From Diospyros lotus (taxonomy: Eukaryota; Streptophyta; Magnoliopsida; Ericales; Ebenaceae), in contig NC_068343.1 of assembly GCF_014633365.1 (NCBI RefSeq), forward strand, positions 30,659,307-30,723,306: a stretch of DNA of 64,000 nucleotides. The letters run 5' to 3'. Position 1 is the stretch's first letter. Every line of letters begins with the position of its first letter. The notes below the pieces were generated by a model. It worked only from the letters and a program-made list of their open reading frames with translations, searched no databases and was not told where the DNA came from. The position numbers and the translations under genes were made by a program. Shown here in pieces: positions 47,656 to 59,563 of the stretch.

Positions 47656-48300
47656 ATTCTAGGAATCACTCCCAAAACAAAAAGAAGGTTCGATGTAACC
47701 CCCCCTCGATTCAGAAAGAACCTCCAACGAAAGCCGAAGGATCAAGATTCTTGCTAAGCAAGCAGTGCTACATGAAAAAGTTGCCTCATCGGAATAGTAG
47801 AGCTTATCCTAGTACACCTAAATGGTTAAGGGCCAAGATTTTATGAGCTTTGGAAGGTAATCGAAAGAGGGAAACCTTGGCCACCATAGTTTCGACCAGC
47901 GGCTCTGAAAACGAGGCACGCAGCCTCGACCAGCGGCCCCAAAGATAAGGCGTGTGGCCTCGACCAGCATAGCCTCAGCCTTAGGTCCCCGAAGCCGAGG
48001 CACGCAGCCTCATCCAACATGGCCTCGGACCTAGGCTAAAAATAACAATAAAAATATATATATGTACTAATTTAAGAGCTGGCCCCTCTCTACCATTAGA
48101 AAATCCTCGAACGTCTCTATCACCTCAAGCAACCTAATCACCCTCTACATAGGAAGAGTGAAAGGGCACTGGGAGACTTGAAAAGCGAATTTAGCATCCG
48201 AGACTGCTAACACAATTTTTAGTAGAACTTTTTTACAAAGGCTCAGAAAAACAATGATGACTATTCATTCAGCTGCCCAAACTCCTTGCTCGATCAACTT
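47656..48300 (+). other. 3' non-coding part of the TAT-like element
   Basis: Includes repeats of the phrase CGAGGCACGCAGCCTCGACC near 47913-48010. No coding capacity seen. Confidence 0.5.
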
Positions 48301-48317
48301 AAGGAGTAGGGGGTAAG

Positions 48318-48851
48318 TGATGAGGGAATATTTACAGGGGGTAATTTTACTATACTACCCCTGGGAGGTTACCATTAACTTGTAGCTATATGTGCCAGTA
48401 AAGGACAATATGCAATCGCCACATGTCAAGTCCTAAGAGCTCCACTTGTCTTTATAATCTCTATTATGATTTTGAACTGGAAAGAGATAGAAAGGAAGAT
48501 TCAGTCAACCAATAATATCTCCAACACCGCAAGAATATCTCCAACATTTCAAGAATTATCTCAATTGGGGAAGGTTATCTTTTCTCCCCATGGAAAGGGG
48601 ATCGGCCTATATTTTTGAAAGATATCTTATCTTCTAAGAGAAAGGCCAAGGGACATCTATAAATAGAGGATAGTCTCTACAAGTATGGGGATCTGACCCT
48701 TAAGGGACTTTTTTATTTTTTCTATTATTATCTCCAATTTATAACCCTATGAACTGACTTAAGCGTCGGAGTGATCACGAGGAGCAAGTCTCTATCCTTT
48801 TTGTAGGTACTTGGTCCGAGACAGAAGAAGGTGATCGGTTCTGCATCATCA
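48318..48851 (+). repeat. 3' LTR of the TAT-like element
   Basis: 534 bp, same ends as 44577-45110, preceded by a polypurine tract and followed by CATGC. Confidence 0.85.
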
Positions 48852-48856
48852 CATGC

Positions 48857-51800
48857 ATAACGTAAACATTAATTCTAACGAATTAGGTTTCACCCTCTTG
48901 TCTATTTTTCCATGAAAATCTCATTCATTGTTAAAATATTAATGATTCGAATTTTTATCATTTTTTTTCATAATAGAAGCAAAATAAATATTATAAAATT
49001 ATAAGTTTATCTAATACAATTATTAGGGGCTTATTCATTCATGATTCCCAAAAAATTTAATGAAATTCAATATAATAAAATATAATAATTTTACCTTTAC
49101 ACTCGTAATACTACCAAAGACTTTTTCGGTCAGGATTGCTCTGTGCACAAGTCTACCCAACGAGAATCAAGCTCCACTGGACTCACCATTGACCTTTGCT
49201 TTCCCTTTACTTAGAATGATGTGAAAGCAAGTATGTGCTACAAATCTTAGTAAGTATAATTTTAAAACGGACAAAATCAATAAGAATCGAAGTAGACGGC
49301 GAAATTACTTATTTACTTTAAACACACCCACACTATGCTTCACAACATCATATAAAATTATGTACATGCATATATGTACACATATGACCCTTAGGACCAA
49401 CATAAGTCATATCGGCACCTAAGGTCTAAAAATTACGTACCTGACTTATGGTCATATACTTACAAATATAAACATTAAATATTTATTGTGGATTGAAGTC
49501 TTTCTTTCAATTAGACTTTCGTCCACTGAGATTTCGACATAATAACAGTCCAATATGAATCAGAGCTCTCTTACATTAGACTTTCGTCTACCAAACTTAT
49601 GGTACAATAACCATCATCATATTCCTCGCGTCAAACTTTCGTCTACCGAGCTTATGGTACAATAACCATCATCATATTTCTCGCATCAGACTTTCGGTAC
49701 CATCATCATATTCCTTGCGTCAAACTTTTGTCTATCGAGCTTATAGCACAATAACTATCATCATATTCCTCGCATTAGAATTTCATCTACCGAACTTATG
49801 GTATACCCCACGAACATTATCCACCGCACGCATTTATCATCATATAACACTTAAACAATTTCAAAGAATAAAAATTCATATAAGATAAGCATATGTTGAT
49901 ACATGATCATATATTATATATCTCATCATGCTCGTAAATATGCATTTATAATATATAGCCCCAATCATGATTAATTATAACGTAAAATCAATTAATGTAC
50001 ATATTAAAAATTAACATAATTTATGAATATTTACTATTATATTATATATTTATATATTTGATAAACTTGAATTAATTAAATAGAATAAAAAAAGAAAAAA
50101 ATGAAAAATAGCCACTAAAAATGCATTACTTTGGAGTCTTGCCAATCTTCTATATATTATTATAATATAATATATACATATATGTACATGATAATCTTGG
50201 CAGCACATGGGGAGGTTGATCCCCCATTTCCATTTTCCTGTCTGTGAAGCTGCCTCACCCGTAGTTTATTTATTTTTTATATTATACAATATTATATATA
50301 TAATTATATTTTAATTTTTCTTTTTATTTCATCATGCCATCTATTCATATTTTTTTTATTTTTTAATAACATATAATATACTAATTGTGCAGACTATAAA
50401 AAGTAATTTTATTTATGCTTATAATTTTTATAACAACGAGAGAATAATTTAAATTTATCGAAATATTAGTGTCACTAATAATATTAATAAAATAAATAAT
50501 CAATATAAATATATTCTAAAGTCATATATATTGTTTGAACAGAATATAATAAACAAAATATAATTCATCACAGACCAAGCATACAGAGAAACTTGGATTA
50601 CCAAATAAAAATAGAGCTTATTATAACAAAGAATATTATTCCGTTTAAAAATATAGGGTGAACTGAAACGCTATTTTCAAGATTGAATATGATAAACATG
50701 TAAGAATTATAATATTAATTTTATTTAAAAAAGAAGAGAATAAATTTTTTGAAAAAGAAAAGAGATTTAAAAACTAAAAAAAATATAGAATGAAGAGAGT
50801 ATAAATTTGCATCTGAAATCTAAATAGAAAGAGTATAAAAACTTGTCTTAATGTTTTTCCTTTTGTATTCACAGTGAACTTAAGAGCTATCAAGATAACA
50901 AGAGTAAATTTGGTGAACAATCAAACTGACATAACAGAAGAAGGAAGAAAAGAGACGGAACAAAGACAGCTAAAAATTTGAAGCAATTTCACACTCATGC
51001 ATTCCATAAACAGAGAGACAGACAAAAAATGGAAAGGGCTCACGCTATTGCTGCCCCCTTCTCTTTCTTTTATCATATATATATATATATATATGTCGTA
51101 TTTATGGCTAGGTATGTCACAATTATAGAATATATATATTACAAATAAAGCAATAACTCACTAACCCCAAAGATTGCAACAATGTTTAATACAATTATCA
51201 AAATTACACAAGCACTCCCTCAATATTATAAACAAATATTAGCAGTAACTTTAAGATTAAGGGACTGCAAATCGATGACTAAACGAGGTTGATGGCAACT
51301 GAAACAACTAAATCGAAGGGACAAAATGGACCAAGTCGCATCTTAGTACTGTCCTGAAAACAAGATCGCCTTGCAACTAACAACCGACAGGCTATGGCGA
51401 AAGTTTCAGCAGGATAAAACGGTCTCTCCAACAGAATGATGGTCTCGAACTGTTGGAGCTGGCAAAAGTCAATGAAGAAACTTGCTCCCTGAGATAAAAA
51501 TGGATATAAGAGGGAACCAGAAAGTGCTGGAGACTTCGATGATGAAGAATGAATCTCTTGCAGCCTTTTATAGCTGTACCAGATACTTCCAACAGCCACA
51601 AATTCAATACAATACTTAAATAACATCATAAAATTTATTAAAAATTGTGACTCTTAGAGCAAATGAAAAGTCTTAAATTTAATTCAAAAAATTAAGTGTC
51701 AGCTGTTTAAATTTCTGTAAATAACAAATAACAAATCCAATACAAATACACTTACACTCACACATACGGCCCAACAATATATATATTAAATTGACAGCAC

Positions 51801-52590
51801 ATGAAAGGAAGAGAGTGACAAAGGAGAACATATTAATTCAGCAGCACATGAGAGAAAATGTGGCTCTCAATGTGCATGGACGCACATTACCTCTTTTTAT
51901 ATAAAGTATAAAATATATTATATAACATCTATATATATATATATATGTATATGGCAGCTTGCAATTGCCTCTTATTCAATTTCTTTCTAATAAATCCAAA
52001 TATATATATATATATATATCTATTAACATATTGTATATATATATATATATTGCATATATGCGTATAGCAACATCTTCTCTAATCCAACCTCTCAAATTTT
52101 AAATTTCTCTTTTATTAAAATATAATATTATATATCTCCTTTTATATATTATACATTAAGTTGGTAGTTTCATGTGAACTACAACCTGCTCTCTCATTAT
52201 CTCCTATTATATTAATTTTTTTATCATTTATTATTTATTATAATATCAATTTGAAGACTTTAGAAAAAACTCTTCAAATTCCACCTTTTCAGGGGCAATC
52301 ATGTGCCTCTGCTCCCCATGCCCTCTTCTTTATTCTCAATGGCTTTCAATCCATCAATTTAACTTTCCTTTCACAAAATAGTCTTTGCCATATCACCTCA
52401 ATTCAATTTTCTTCCCCTAGAATTTTCACATATTTTACTTAATAATTTAATAACCCTTTTTAGAATAATTGTTTTTACACTCTCCCCATTAGTCGTGCTT
52501 TTAATTATATTAAGAAAGATAAATCATAGATACGAGACTTCAACTCGCTAAGCAGGATAAAAATCAAATTCATGACCCATTAAATTGATA
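48857..52590 (-). other. Degenerate gypsy LTR pieces and AT-rich DNA
   Basis: Around 49080-49260 phrases such as CCTTTGCTTTCCCTTTACTT and AAGTATGTGCTACAAATC resemble minus-strand gypsy LTR leaders. From 49300 the sequence is AT-rich with (TA)n tracts at about 51075, 51925 and 52000. A GC-normal patch at 51250-51630 holds overlapping minus-strand ORFs with no recognisable domain. No convincing gene. Confidence 0.4.
49506..49805. repeat. Minisatellite, about 55-bp unit
   Basis: Five or six copies built on ACTTTCGTCTACCGAGCTTA then GGTACAATAACCATCATCAT, one internally deleted. Lies within the degenerate LTR region. Confidence 0.85.
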
Positions 52591-52596
52591 CTAAAA

Positions 52597-52827
52597 GTGT
52601 GTTTGATAGTATAAAAAATACATAAAAAATATCTCATCCAAGAAATTGAATTACATCTTAGGTGTTTGGCACACTACATTTTTTATGGAATTGAATTCTA
52701 TAATACAACTATTAAAGCATGTTTTTGGCTCTTTTCCATAAAAAATTTCATCTAGGGGGAGATGATTTTTGTTTTCCATGTAAGTTGGAAAACACTTTTA
52801 TTTCCACCTAAATACTATCAAACACAC
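52597..52827. mobile_element. MITE with 16-bp perfect inverted ends
   Basis: Left end GTGTGTTTGATAGTAT (52597-52612); the right end, 52812-52827, is its exact reverse complement. 231 bp, non-coding. The GTGTTTG-type terminus suggests a hAT or PIF-related MITE. The flanks do not show a clean target duplication. Confidence 0.7.
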
Positions 52828-54590
52828 CCTAACATATCATTTGCCCGACTTATTCGCTAAGAGCTTTAATGACCCTATTTTATCTATCTATCTATATATA
52901 TATATAATCTTATTATATTATAATTTATAATATATATATTGACATACATATATAACATTGTTACGCCTGCCAATCTCACTTTTTATTTGAAGTGCAATTT
53001 TGTTCACCTTTTTTAACGAGAGTGATCTTAACTCTCAGTGTTCTGAGGGTTAAGAGGGCAGCCCAAAAGTAACAAAGGGGTTGTCCCTCTGTTAACTTTA
53101 ACCCCTAAAATATTGGAAGTTAAAGTCACCCTCCTTAAAGAAGATGAACAAAATTGTACTTTTTCATTTGCCTCTTTTGTTAAATTTTTTATCATTATTA
53201 CTGACGTTCCCCCCCCCCCACCAACACAATGTCTGAGATGGCAGCGCGTGGGAGCCTCCTCCCCTTTTCCTTGCTTATATATATAACACACAACATATTT
53301 ATTAAATTACTATTAATATATGTTATTAATATAACTTATCATAGTGACGGCCACTTTACTTCAGAATTATCTTTATTTCTCTTATTTTATTATATATATA
53401 TATATTATTTATTATATATCAATTATTATAATATTTTATTCACCTTAAACACTTAACAATAATTTAAGCCTTAAAAAATTCACAATTTTCTATCATATCT
53501 CATCAAAGATACGATAAATTTAATGTCTTCTATTAAATTCTTCAAAATTACAAATTTCTAATAAATCACAAAAATACAAAAAATTATTTTTTTCTCAAAA
53601 TACTTGAATGTTACACTCCAAATCGAAGTGACGATAATATCCTGATTCAAGATGTTTCAATTAGACTACCATGGTCCCACATCTCATAAATTTCACATCA
53701 ATAATTCAATTCTCACAATTTCTCATATTTTTTAACAATTTATGGCTAGGACCACTAGTTTCTAAAAATTGCACTAACGCCTAATCTTTGAAAAAGTCAC
53801 AATTAAATCATGTAATTTCACCAAGAACCCTAGGATAAGTTGTGTTTTTGTTAACCACAAGAATACAACTTATTATAGCCAAGCCCACAATGATAGCAGT
53901 CGATGAGTGAATAAGGATGGTGGCGACGGCCAGCAACGACAGCGACACCCAAGAATAATGACGACGACTCTTTCATTCTCTGAGTATATATATATTTGAT
54001 TTATTGTTTGAATATTTTGTGTATGTATATTTAATTTATTTTTAGATAATTCTCTAGAATTCAATGATAATCAAATATCAAAAATTAAAAAATATTATAA
54101 TTTTTAAGTAAAAAATTAAGTGAATCAAATACTTTCAATTGACATTTTCCCTAAAATTTAATTCTAAACAATTTAATTATTTAAAAAATAATTTTTTTAT
54201 ATAAATTTCATTACGTAATCAAACGCACGCACATGAAGGGTATACTCATCAAAAAAATAATGACCAGCATTATTCAATAATAATTTTATTTTAAATTAAA
54301 TAATGAAAGAGGGGGAGGGCTACAGATAAATTCAAATTGGGGAGGGCTACAGATAAATGATAAAATAACCGAAAGGGACGAAGTAAAGCGGTTGGGAAAG
54401 CAAACAATAAATGGTGACTTCCAATGCCCACCACTTAGGCTTTCATCTACCCCCAGCTACCTACCCGCTAATAAACCCACCACAGCCACCTCCGGCGGTG
54501 CCCATCTCCACCTCCCACTAATAATTAGTGATTTAGGAAAGGGAATGCGTGTATTGCTACAGCGGTTCTGTTCTTAAAAAATTAATAATT
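52828..54590. other. Intergenic, AT-rich, with an LTR-end-like phrase
   Basis: TACTTGAATGTTACA at about 53602-53616 resembles a minus-strand gypsy LTR start. (TA)n tracts, a C9 run near 53211 and a short GC-rich patch near 53900-53960 are present; no gene recognised. This is the 3' flank of the esterase gene. Confidence 0.45.
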
Positions 54591-54596
54591 TGATAA

Positions 54597-55755
54597 TTAA
54601 GCAGCCATGGAAGAAGCGGAAGCAGAGGAGTGGGCGTGGATGAAATCGGCGACCTGAGAAATCAAGTGGGCAGATTCCGGCAGCTCCCGGAACATGTAGA
54701 AAGCGTGAACCGAGTTGGGATACTCCAGCAGATGGGCCTCCTTGCCGCCCGCCTTCAGCCACCGGTAGTAGCGCCGCTGCCACTCCTGCAGCCCGTCAAA
54801 CCCTCCCACCACCACCACCGTCGCCGGAAACCCCTCCACCGCAGCTATGTCCGCCGTCCGAGGCCCACTCACGTTGATGGACTCGTGGTCCCTGCCCTCA
54901 TACTTGGGCCCCATAAACGCCTTCCACATCCAGTCCGTCCGCTCCATCGTCACCAGCTGCGTCAATCTCTTCTCCGGCTCCGTCCTCTCTTCTCCGCCGA
55001 AGAAAGGCTGGATTGCCACCAGCCCGACCACCTTATATAAAATACCATTATTATTATGATTCAATTGAAGAAGAAGAAGAAGAAGAGTTGAATCCACATC
55101 CATCTACACGTATATGCGTGCGTACCTTTAGTTGCCGGAACTTTGACTCCGCCGCTCGCTTGGCCACATGGTGAGCAAGATTCGCCCCGGCGCTGTCTCC
55201 AATCAGGAAGCATTGAGACAGATCGGCCGTTTCCGGCAACCCATTTTGCTGCTGGTCCAGGAATTTGAGGACGTCGAAGCCGTCCTCGTACTGGGCCGGG
55301 TAGCGATGTTCGGGGGCAAGGCGATAGTTGACTGAGATCACGATGGCGTGGACTCGGCGGGCAAATCGGCGACAGACGGCGTCGTAGGCCTTGTTGTCAG
55401 CGCTCAGGAAAACGAAACCTCCGCCGTGGAAGAACACCATCACAGGCAGCGGCGAAGAATTGTGGGCGTCGGAGGGGACGAAGACGCGGAACCAAAGCTT
55501 CCGATGAGGATCGACGGTCAGGTCGAAGGTCCTGACGCCGCGGATGGGCTTGGTGGGGTTTGGAGGGGCTTTGAAATCTAAAAAGTTCAACAATCTCCTG
55601 TTCACCGAACCGTCACCCCGGCGAGACACATCGGTCACCATCGACATAACAAAGTACGAGACACGAGTCTTCCATGGAAGAGCCGCCGCCTTCGCCGCTG
55701 CTTTTTCACCGAATTTTGATTCTTTGGTCTCTGATCTCGCCTCCGCCATCAACAA
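54597..55755 (-). CDS. CXE: Carboxylesterase of the HSL/GID1-like family (CXE18-like), two exons
   Basis: Exon 1 is 55126-55755 and exon 2 is 54597-55031. The 94-bp intron (55032-55125) has a GTACG donor and an ATAAG acceptor in phase 0, giving 354 residues. Plant CXE enzymes are soluble alpha/beta hydrolases that cleave carboxylic esters. Visible features: oxyanion-hole HGGG (110-113), nucleophile GDSAG (Ser188), acid Asp289 in [10 protein letters not shown] and His319 in SVHAFY, so the triad is complete. The N-terminus (LPWKTR, then [19 protein letters not shown]) resembles CXE18-type proteins rather than gibberellin receptors. A second in-frame ATG at 55747-55749 (MAEARSE) is the more typical start. 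The gene is GC-rich against its surroundings. No lesion seen. Confidence 0.9.
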
Positions 55756-55773
55756 CTCCTAATTTGTGATCTT

Positions 55774-55818
55774 CTACTCTCTCTCTCTCTCTCTCTCTCA
55801 CGGACACATATATATAGA
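55774..55818 (-). promoter_or_regulatory. Putative TATA box and GA-repeat of the esterase gene
   Basis: On the minus strand a TATATATAT box (about 55808-55816) lies some 55 bp before the ATG, followed by a GAGAGA repeat (55774-55800) that would fall at or just after the transcription start. Position and composition fit a plant core promoter; no expression evidence. Confidence 0.5.
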
Positions 55819-55898
55819 GAGAGACACACACGCAATCGTACTTACATCACTGCGCGTACGAGTGGCTCACGGAGCCCTGTTCCCCTGCCTTTCCATCT

Positions 55899-56092
55899 AA
55901 TAAAAATTAGTGACGTCACTAAAAAAAACAAATTATTAAATAATAATTATTTTAAAAATTATAAAATTAAACAAAAAAAATTATAAAATTAATGCAGTCC
56001 CGCCTGCCCGTCCATCAAATAATTTTTAAAATAATTATTATTTAATAATTTGTTTTTTTGAGTGACGTCACTAATTTTTATTGGATAATGCT
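55899..56092. mobile_element. Foldback element carrying two TGACGTCA sites
   Basis: Arms 55899-55962 and 56019-56092 are near-perfect inverted repeats around a 56-bp centre. Each arm holds the palindrome TGACGTCA (55911-55918 and 56063-56070), the core target of TGA-class bZIP factors. It lies about 150 bp upstream of the esterase ATG and ends exactly where the MULE begins. Confidence 0.75.
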
Positions 56093-57675
56093 ATATGTCC
56101 CGGAAAGGTTACAAGAAGTTTTACAGGAAATATTTTAATTTTTTTCTGATTTTATTTTATCTTTCTTGGCATTTGCGCCCCCCTCCCCCGTTTTAATTTC
56201 TTTTCGATTTTATTTTATTTCTTTGCCATTTACGCCCCCTCCCCCACCCAATTTCTCCCGCCCACTTTTCTGGAAACTTCCCCCCTCTCTCTCTCTCTCC
56301 CCCTCCATTTCCCCCACTCTCCCCGCGACCCTTGCTGTAAAATCTTCGCCATTTGCCGGATCGCCATCTCGGCCCAGCCCTGTCCACATCCCTCCCTCCC
56401 ATGTAACCCACCACCCCCTTCCGTCCGCATCCCTCCCTCCCCTGTAACCTGCCACCCCCTTCCGTCGTTCATCGCTCGCTGTTCGCCTTCACTTTTCAAA
56501 AGTGGGATTTCAGTTCGACAGTCGAGATCACTACTGAAGGTTAAAGATACCCAACTGTTTGTGGTAAATTTCATGATCTGAAAAAGAAAAAAAAAAAAAA
56601 AACCCTAAGTTTGATTTGCTTGACACGGATCACTTGTTTTCCCTCTGGTTTAATTTGTCTTTGTTTGGGTTAGTTTTAGACCGATTGTGTGTCCGTTGGA
56701 CTATTGATGATTGTGCTGATTGGGACTTGAGGTTGTTTGAGTTGAGGGCGATTGTTTGGCTTTCTGGCTGATTTTTAGTTTTTTGGATAATAAAGAACGC
56801 ATATATTGTGCTTAATAATTTTAAAATAAGTCTTTCTATAGCAAATTTTTTGTTGATAGTTGTTGAATAAGATGCTGTCTTGCATTGTTGTTTCAGTGCC
56901 TTAACATACGATTGTTGATAGTTGATAGTTGTTAATAGTTTATAGTTGTTGATGTTGTCTTGCATTGTTGTTTCAGTTGTTGATTTTTAGTTATTGTTGG
57001 TAGTAGTTGTTTCATTATTGCTGGTAGTAGTTGTTTCAGTGCAAGACACCCTATATTTTGTTGATAATTTCCAAATACTTCCATGCTTTGCATTCTGTGT
57101 GTTTGCTTTGTAATCTGAAAATGATTACTTCAATTCACCAATTTGATGTACACATACAAGTACAGCTTTAAAAATGCATTTTTAATACTTGTAATTTGAT
57201 ATAACCTTGTGAAAGCAAATTGAGCATACCTATTTCAGCTTTAAAAATGACAATTTGATCTTCCGTTTGCTTTGCTGATAGTTTTATGCTATCTTGTTGT
57301 CTTGCAATGGGCCTCTAAATGCATTTCTTATTTCATTAATGGTATGCAAAGTACTTTGATGGTTTATTATTTCTTATTGTAAGGAAAGTCTCCCTCACCC
57401 GTTTCATAATTCAAGGAAAGCCTCGCTCATTCGTTTCTTTGAAAAGAGAAAATATAGGTACGATTTCCTTGTAATTCTAATTAAATTTTGCTATTTGGAT
57501 GTGTAAATTTATTATTAGAAAAGTTAAAATTCATGTAATGTAATTATTTTCGTATTGTGGGAAAAAAAATTAATACGTTTTTTGTATGTATGTAAGTTTA
57601 GATGCCAATCCTATTGGGTTTGACTAATTGTACCTATATAGTGTCTCAATTGCCATGACAGACAAAGGTAATAAT
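56093..57675 (+). repeat. Left TIR of the MULE
   Basis: C-rich and CT-repeat section (56236-56460), a T-rich section and a long GTTGTTGATAGTT-type stretch. The inner end holds CCATGACAGACAAAGGTAATAAT (57653-57675): a start codon and 5' splice site also found in the right TIR. Confidence 0.85.
57655..57667 (+). other. Shared first-exon start inside the left TIR
   Basis: ATGACAGACAAAG followed by GTAATAAT, identical to the transposase exon 1 in the right TIR (62573-62585). Splicing to the CAG at 57744-57746 would put the zinc-finger frame out of register by one base, so on this side the ATG may act as a short upstream ORF or the fusion has been lost. Confidence 0.5.
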
Positions 57676-57755
57676 GTGACTAATTGTTCCGATAATTTGA
57701 CAATCATTGTTGAAATATTATTTATCTATAATTGTGGACGTTGCAGAATCTTACA

Positions 57756-58196
57756 ATGGTGGGAAAAAACAGAGGAATATGTCATAGTTGTAGACATCCT
57801 GGTCATACCTTGCTAGGATGTCCCACCAAGCAACATTGCCCTTCATGTGGACAGGGGTTTGTGAAATGGATGGAAGTAGAGAAGAATACAATAAATAAAG
57901 GACGGATGTTTTTCTGTTGTAGTGATGATTGCGGATATTTCAAGTGGGGTGATGAATGCCCCCAAAAGAAAGCTGGCGCTTTTAGAGGACAATCAAGTGG
58001 AGGAGTGTATGAAGAAGGTGAATCAAGTGGAGGAGTGTATGAAGAAGGTGAATCAAGTGGTGTTGCTTCAGCCGAATCATCCACCACAGAAGAAATCAAA
58101 CAAGATATAGCTCGTGCATTCAGATTTATTGCTCGCATTTCTGAAGAGGAAAATGTGGAGATATCTCTCAATGTAACGTTTCACAAGGGAAAATGA
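57756..58196 (+). CDS. MULE accessory protein with CCHC knuckle and GRF zinc finger
   Basis: Intact 146-residue ORF. C9, C12, H17 and C22 form a CCHC zinc knuckle (CHSCRHPGHTLLGC). C28, C31, C54 or C55, and C59 sit in a GRF-type zinc finger (CPSCG, then NKGRMFFC and CGYFKWGDEC, 28-68). A 10-residue repeat follows (SSGGVYEEGE twice, 57989-58049), then a predicted helix (EEIKQDIARAFRFIARI). GRF fingers bind single-stranded nucleic acid in other proteins. It runs toward the transposase gene from the opposite TIR, the position mudrB holds in maize MuDR, but I see no resemblance to MURB. A role in transposition is inferred from context only. An in-frame ATG at 57732 lies before the candidate acceptor; I prefer 57756. 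Confidence 0.75.
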   Translation: MVGKNRGICHSCRHPGHTLLGCPTKQHCPSCGQGFVKWMEVEKNTINKGRMFFCCSDDCGYFKWGDECPQKKAGAFRGQSSGGVYEEGESSGGVYEEGESSGVASAESSTTEEIKQDIARAFRFIARISEEENVEISLNVTFHKGK

Positions 58197-59563
58197 AATA
58201 TTAGTTCTTGACCTTATGACAAATTAACTTAGCTAGTTTTTTTTTTTCTTTATATGTATAATTATATTGTCCATTAATCAAAATTTTGTTGTGGAATGTA
58301 AAACTTAAAAATATTCAATCCAATTGGTTTGCTTTTTTATTGATAACATGCTAGTATCAAGTAATTATTTGATGTTCTTGTTTTTTTTTTTTTTGGCATG
58401 GTAATCACTAACTTTTGTTTTGTTTTGCATGTTAGTTTGCATACCTTGGATTTCTTAAATAGAACATGTTGCAGTTGTAAACATGCAAGATAACCTACAA
58501 AGAAACATTGGATAAGGCAACTTGAAGGATATAAAAGGATGAAGATTGTTGTAACTCCAATTTGTCATCCCACGTGAGAATTCCAAATGCATATATGATG
58601 GAAAGGTGAAAACAAGAAACAAAGAAAGAAAGGAAATAAGTAATTAAACTCAATATTAAACTTTGGGGATGAAACCACCATGAATAGTATGCAGGGGGTT
58701 TCATTTATAACAAAACGATTATGGGCAGGGAATTCATCAATAACCATATGTAGCTTAACTTGCATTGCTGATGCATCTGAATGAATAGCTAACTGATCAT
58801 ACCTACATTTAGTGTCACTGACCTTAAAAACTTTATAATTTCCAAAAATTTCACATCAAGAAATTAAGACTGTACAAACTGAATTATATGATTAACGTTT
58901 TTTGTTTTTTGTTTTTTGACAGTGACAACTGAAAAATAGATTGAATAAAAGATATAGACATGCTTAGATAGGTCCAAGGATATACAAAAGCAAAGTAAAA
59001 GCCTAATTTCCCTTCCTGGGGACACCAATATTTTAACTTCACAGGTTATACGCTTTCAAATTTTAACCAAGATAAAATCCTCCCATGCCTTACCTAGTGG
59101 GATTAAGGTTTCTGATGTTGTTGTAAAATCCTCCCACATACTCAGAAGAAAGGACTTCAGCAGTAGGCACTACTAGTTTAATCTAACCAAGCATGTCATT
59201 TCGTGATCTCATGCCTTGGTTTTTTATTTCTCTCAAAAATTTGGCTCCTGCCTACGTTTCACACTTTGCACACAAATGCCTCAGATGCAAGTCCTATAAC
59301 ACCAAACAATCCAAAAAGGGCTCTGCTTGTACATGTACATCAAGAATTCATGGGATAATCCTTAAGAATTAGCTGTGTACCAATCTAATACCATTTTGAA
59401 AATTTTCATTAGTTTAGATTAAACAATCTTAAATAATGAAAGCGAAATTGTTAGAGTTTACATATTTCAAAATTAAAACTACAATTATAAAATCTTCAAT
59501 GTCACTAAAATCTTAGATCTTCTACTTCGATCTAGCTAAATGCAACAATTAGATGTGTAGAAC
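58197..59563. other. Convergent intergenic region of the MULE
   Basis: No ORF of coding quality. Contains T runs and a 42-bp copy (58416-58457) of the transposase exon 2/intron 2 junction (60241-60282), in the same orientation. Both transcripts would terminate here. Confidence 0.5.

Larger units (their letters stand above)
44572..48856 (+). mobile_element. Non-autonomous TAT-like LTR element with captured SF1 fragment
   Basis: LTRs of 534 bp at 44577-45110 and 48318-48851, both starting TGAT-AGGGAATATTTACA and ending GCATCATCA. Flanks CACGC (44572-44576) and CATGC (48852-48856) are a target duplication with one transition. The primer site begins TGGCACCCACC at 45113, and the polypurine tract AAGGAGTAGGGGGTAAG abuts the 3' LTR at 48301-48317. 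The 3.2-kb interior lacks all retroelement proteins; it holds a decayed SF1-like sequence and three consecutive minisatellites. Confidence 0.85.

Noticed and set aside
51279..51629. Overlapping minus-strand ORFs of 116 and 71 codons
   Set aside because: No recognisable domain, no splice context and AT-rich surroundings; two frames open over the same bases argue for chance.
56630..56965. 111-codon ORF, identical copy at 63242-63577
   Set aside because: It lies in the low-complexity part of both TIRs, points outward against the gene start in each TIR, and its identity reflects TIR identity rather than protein conservation.
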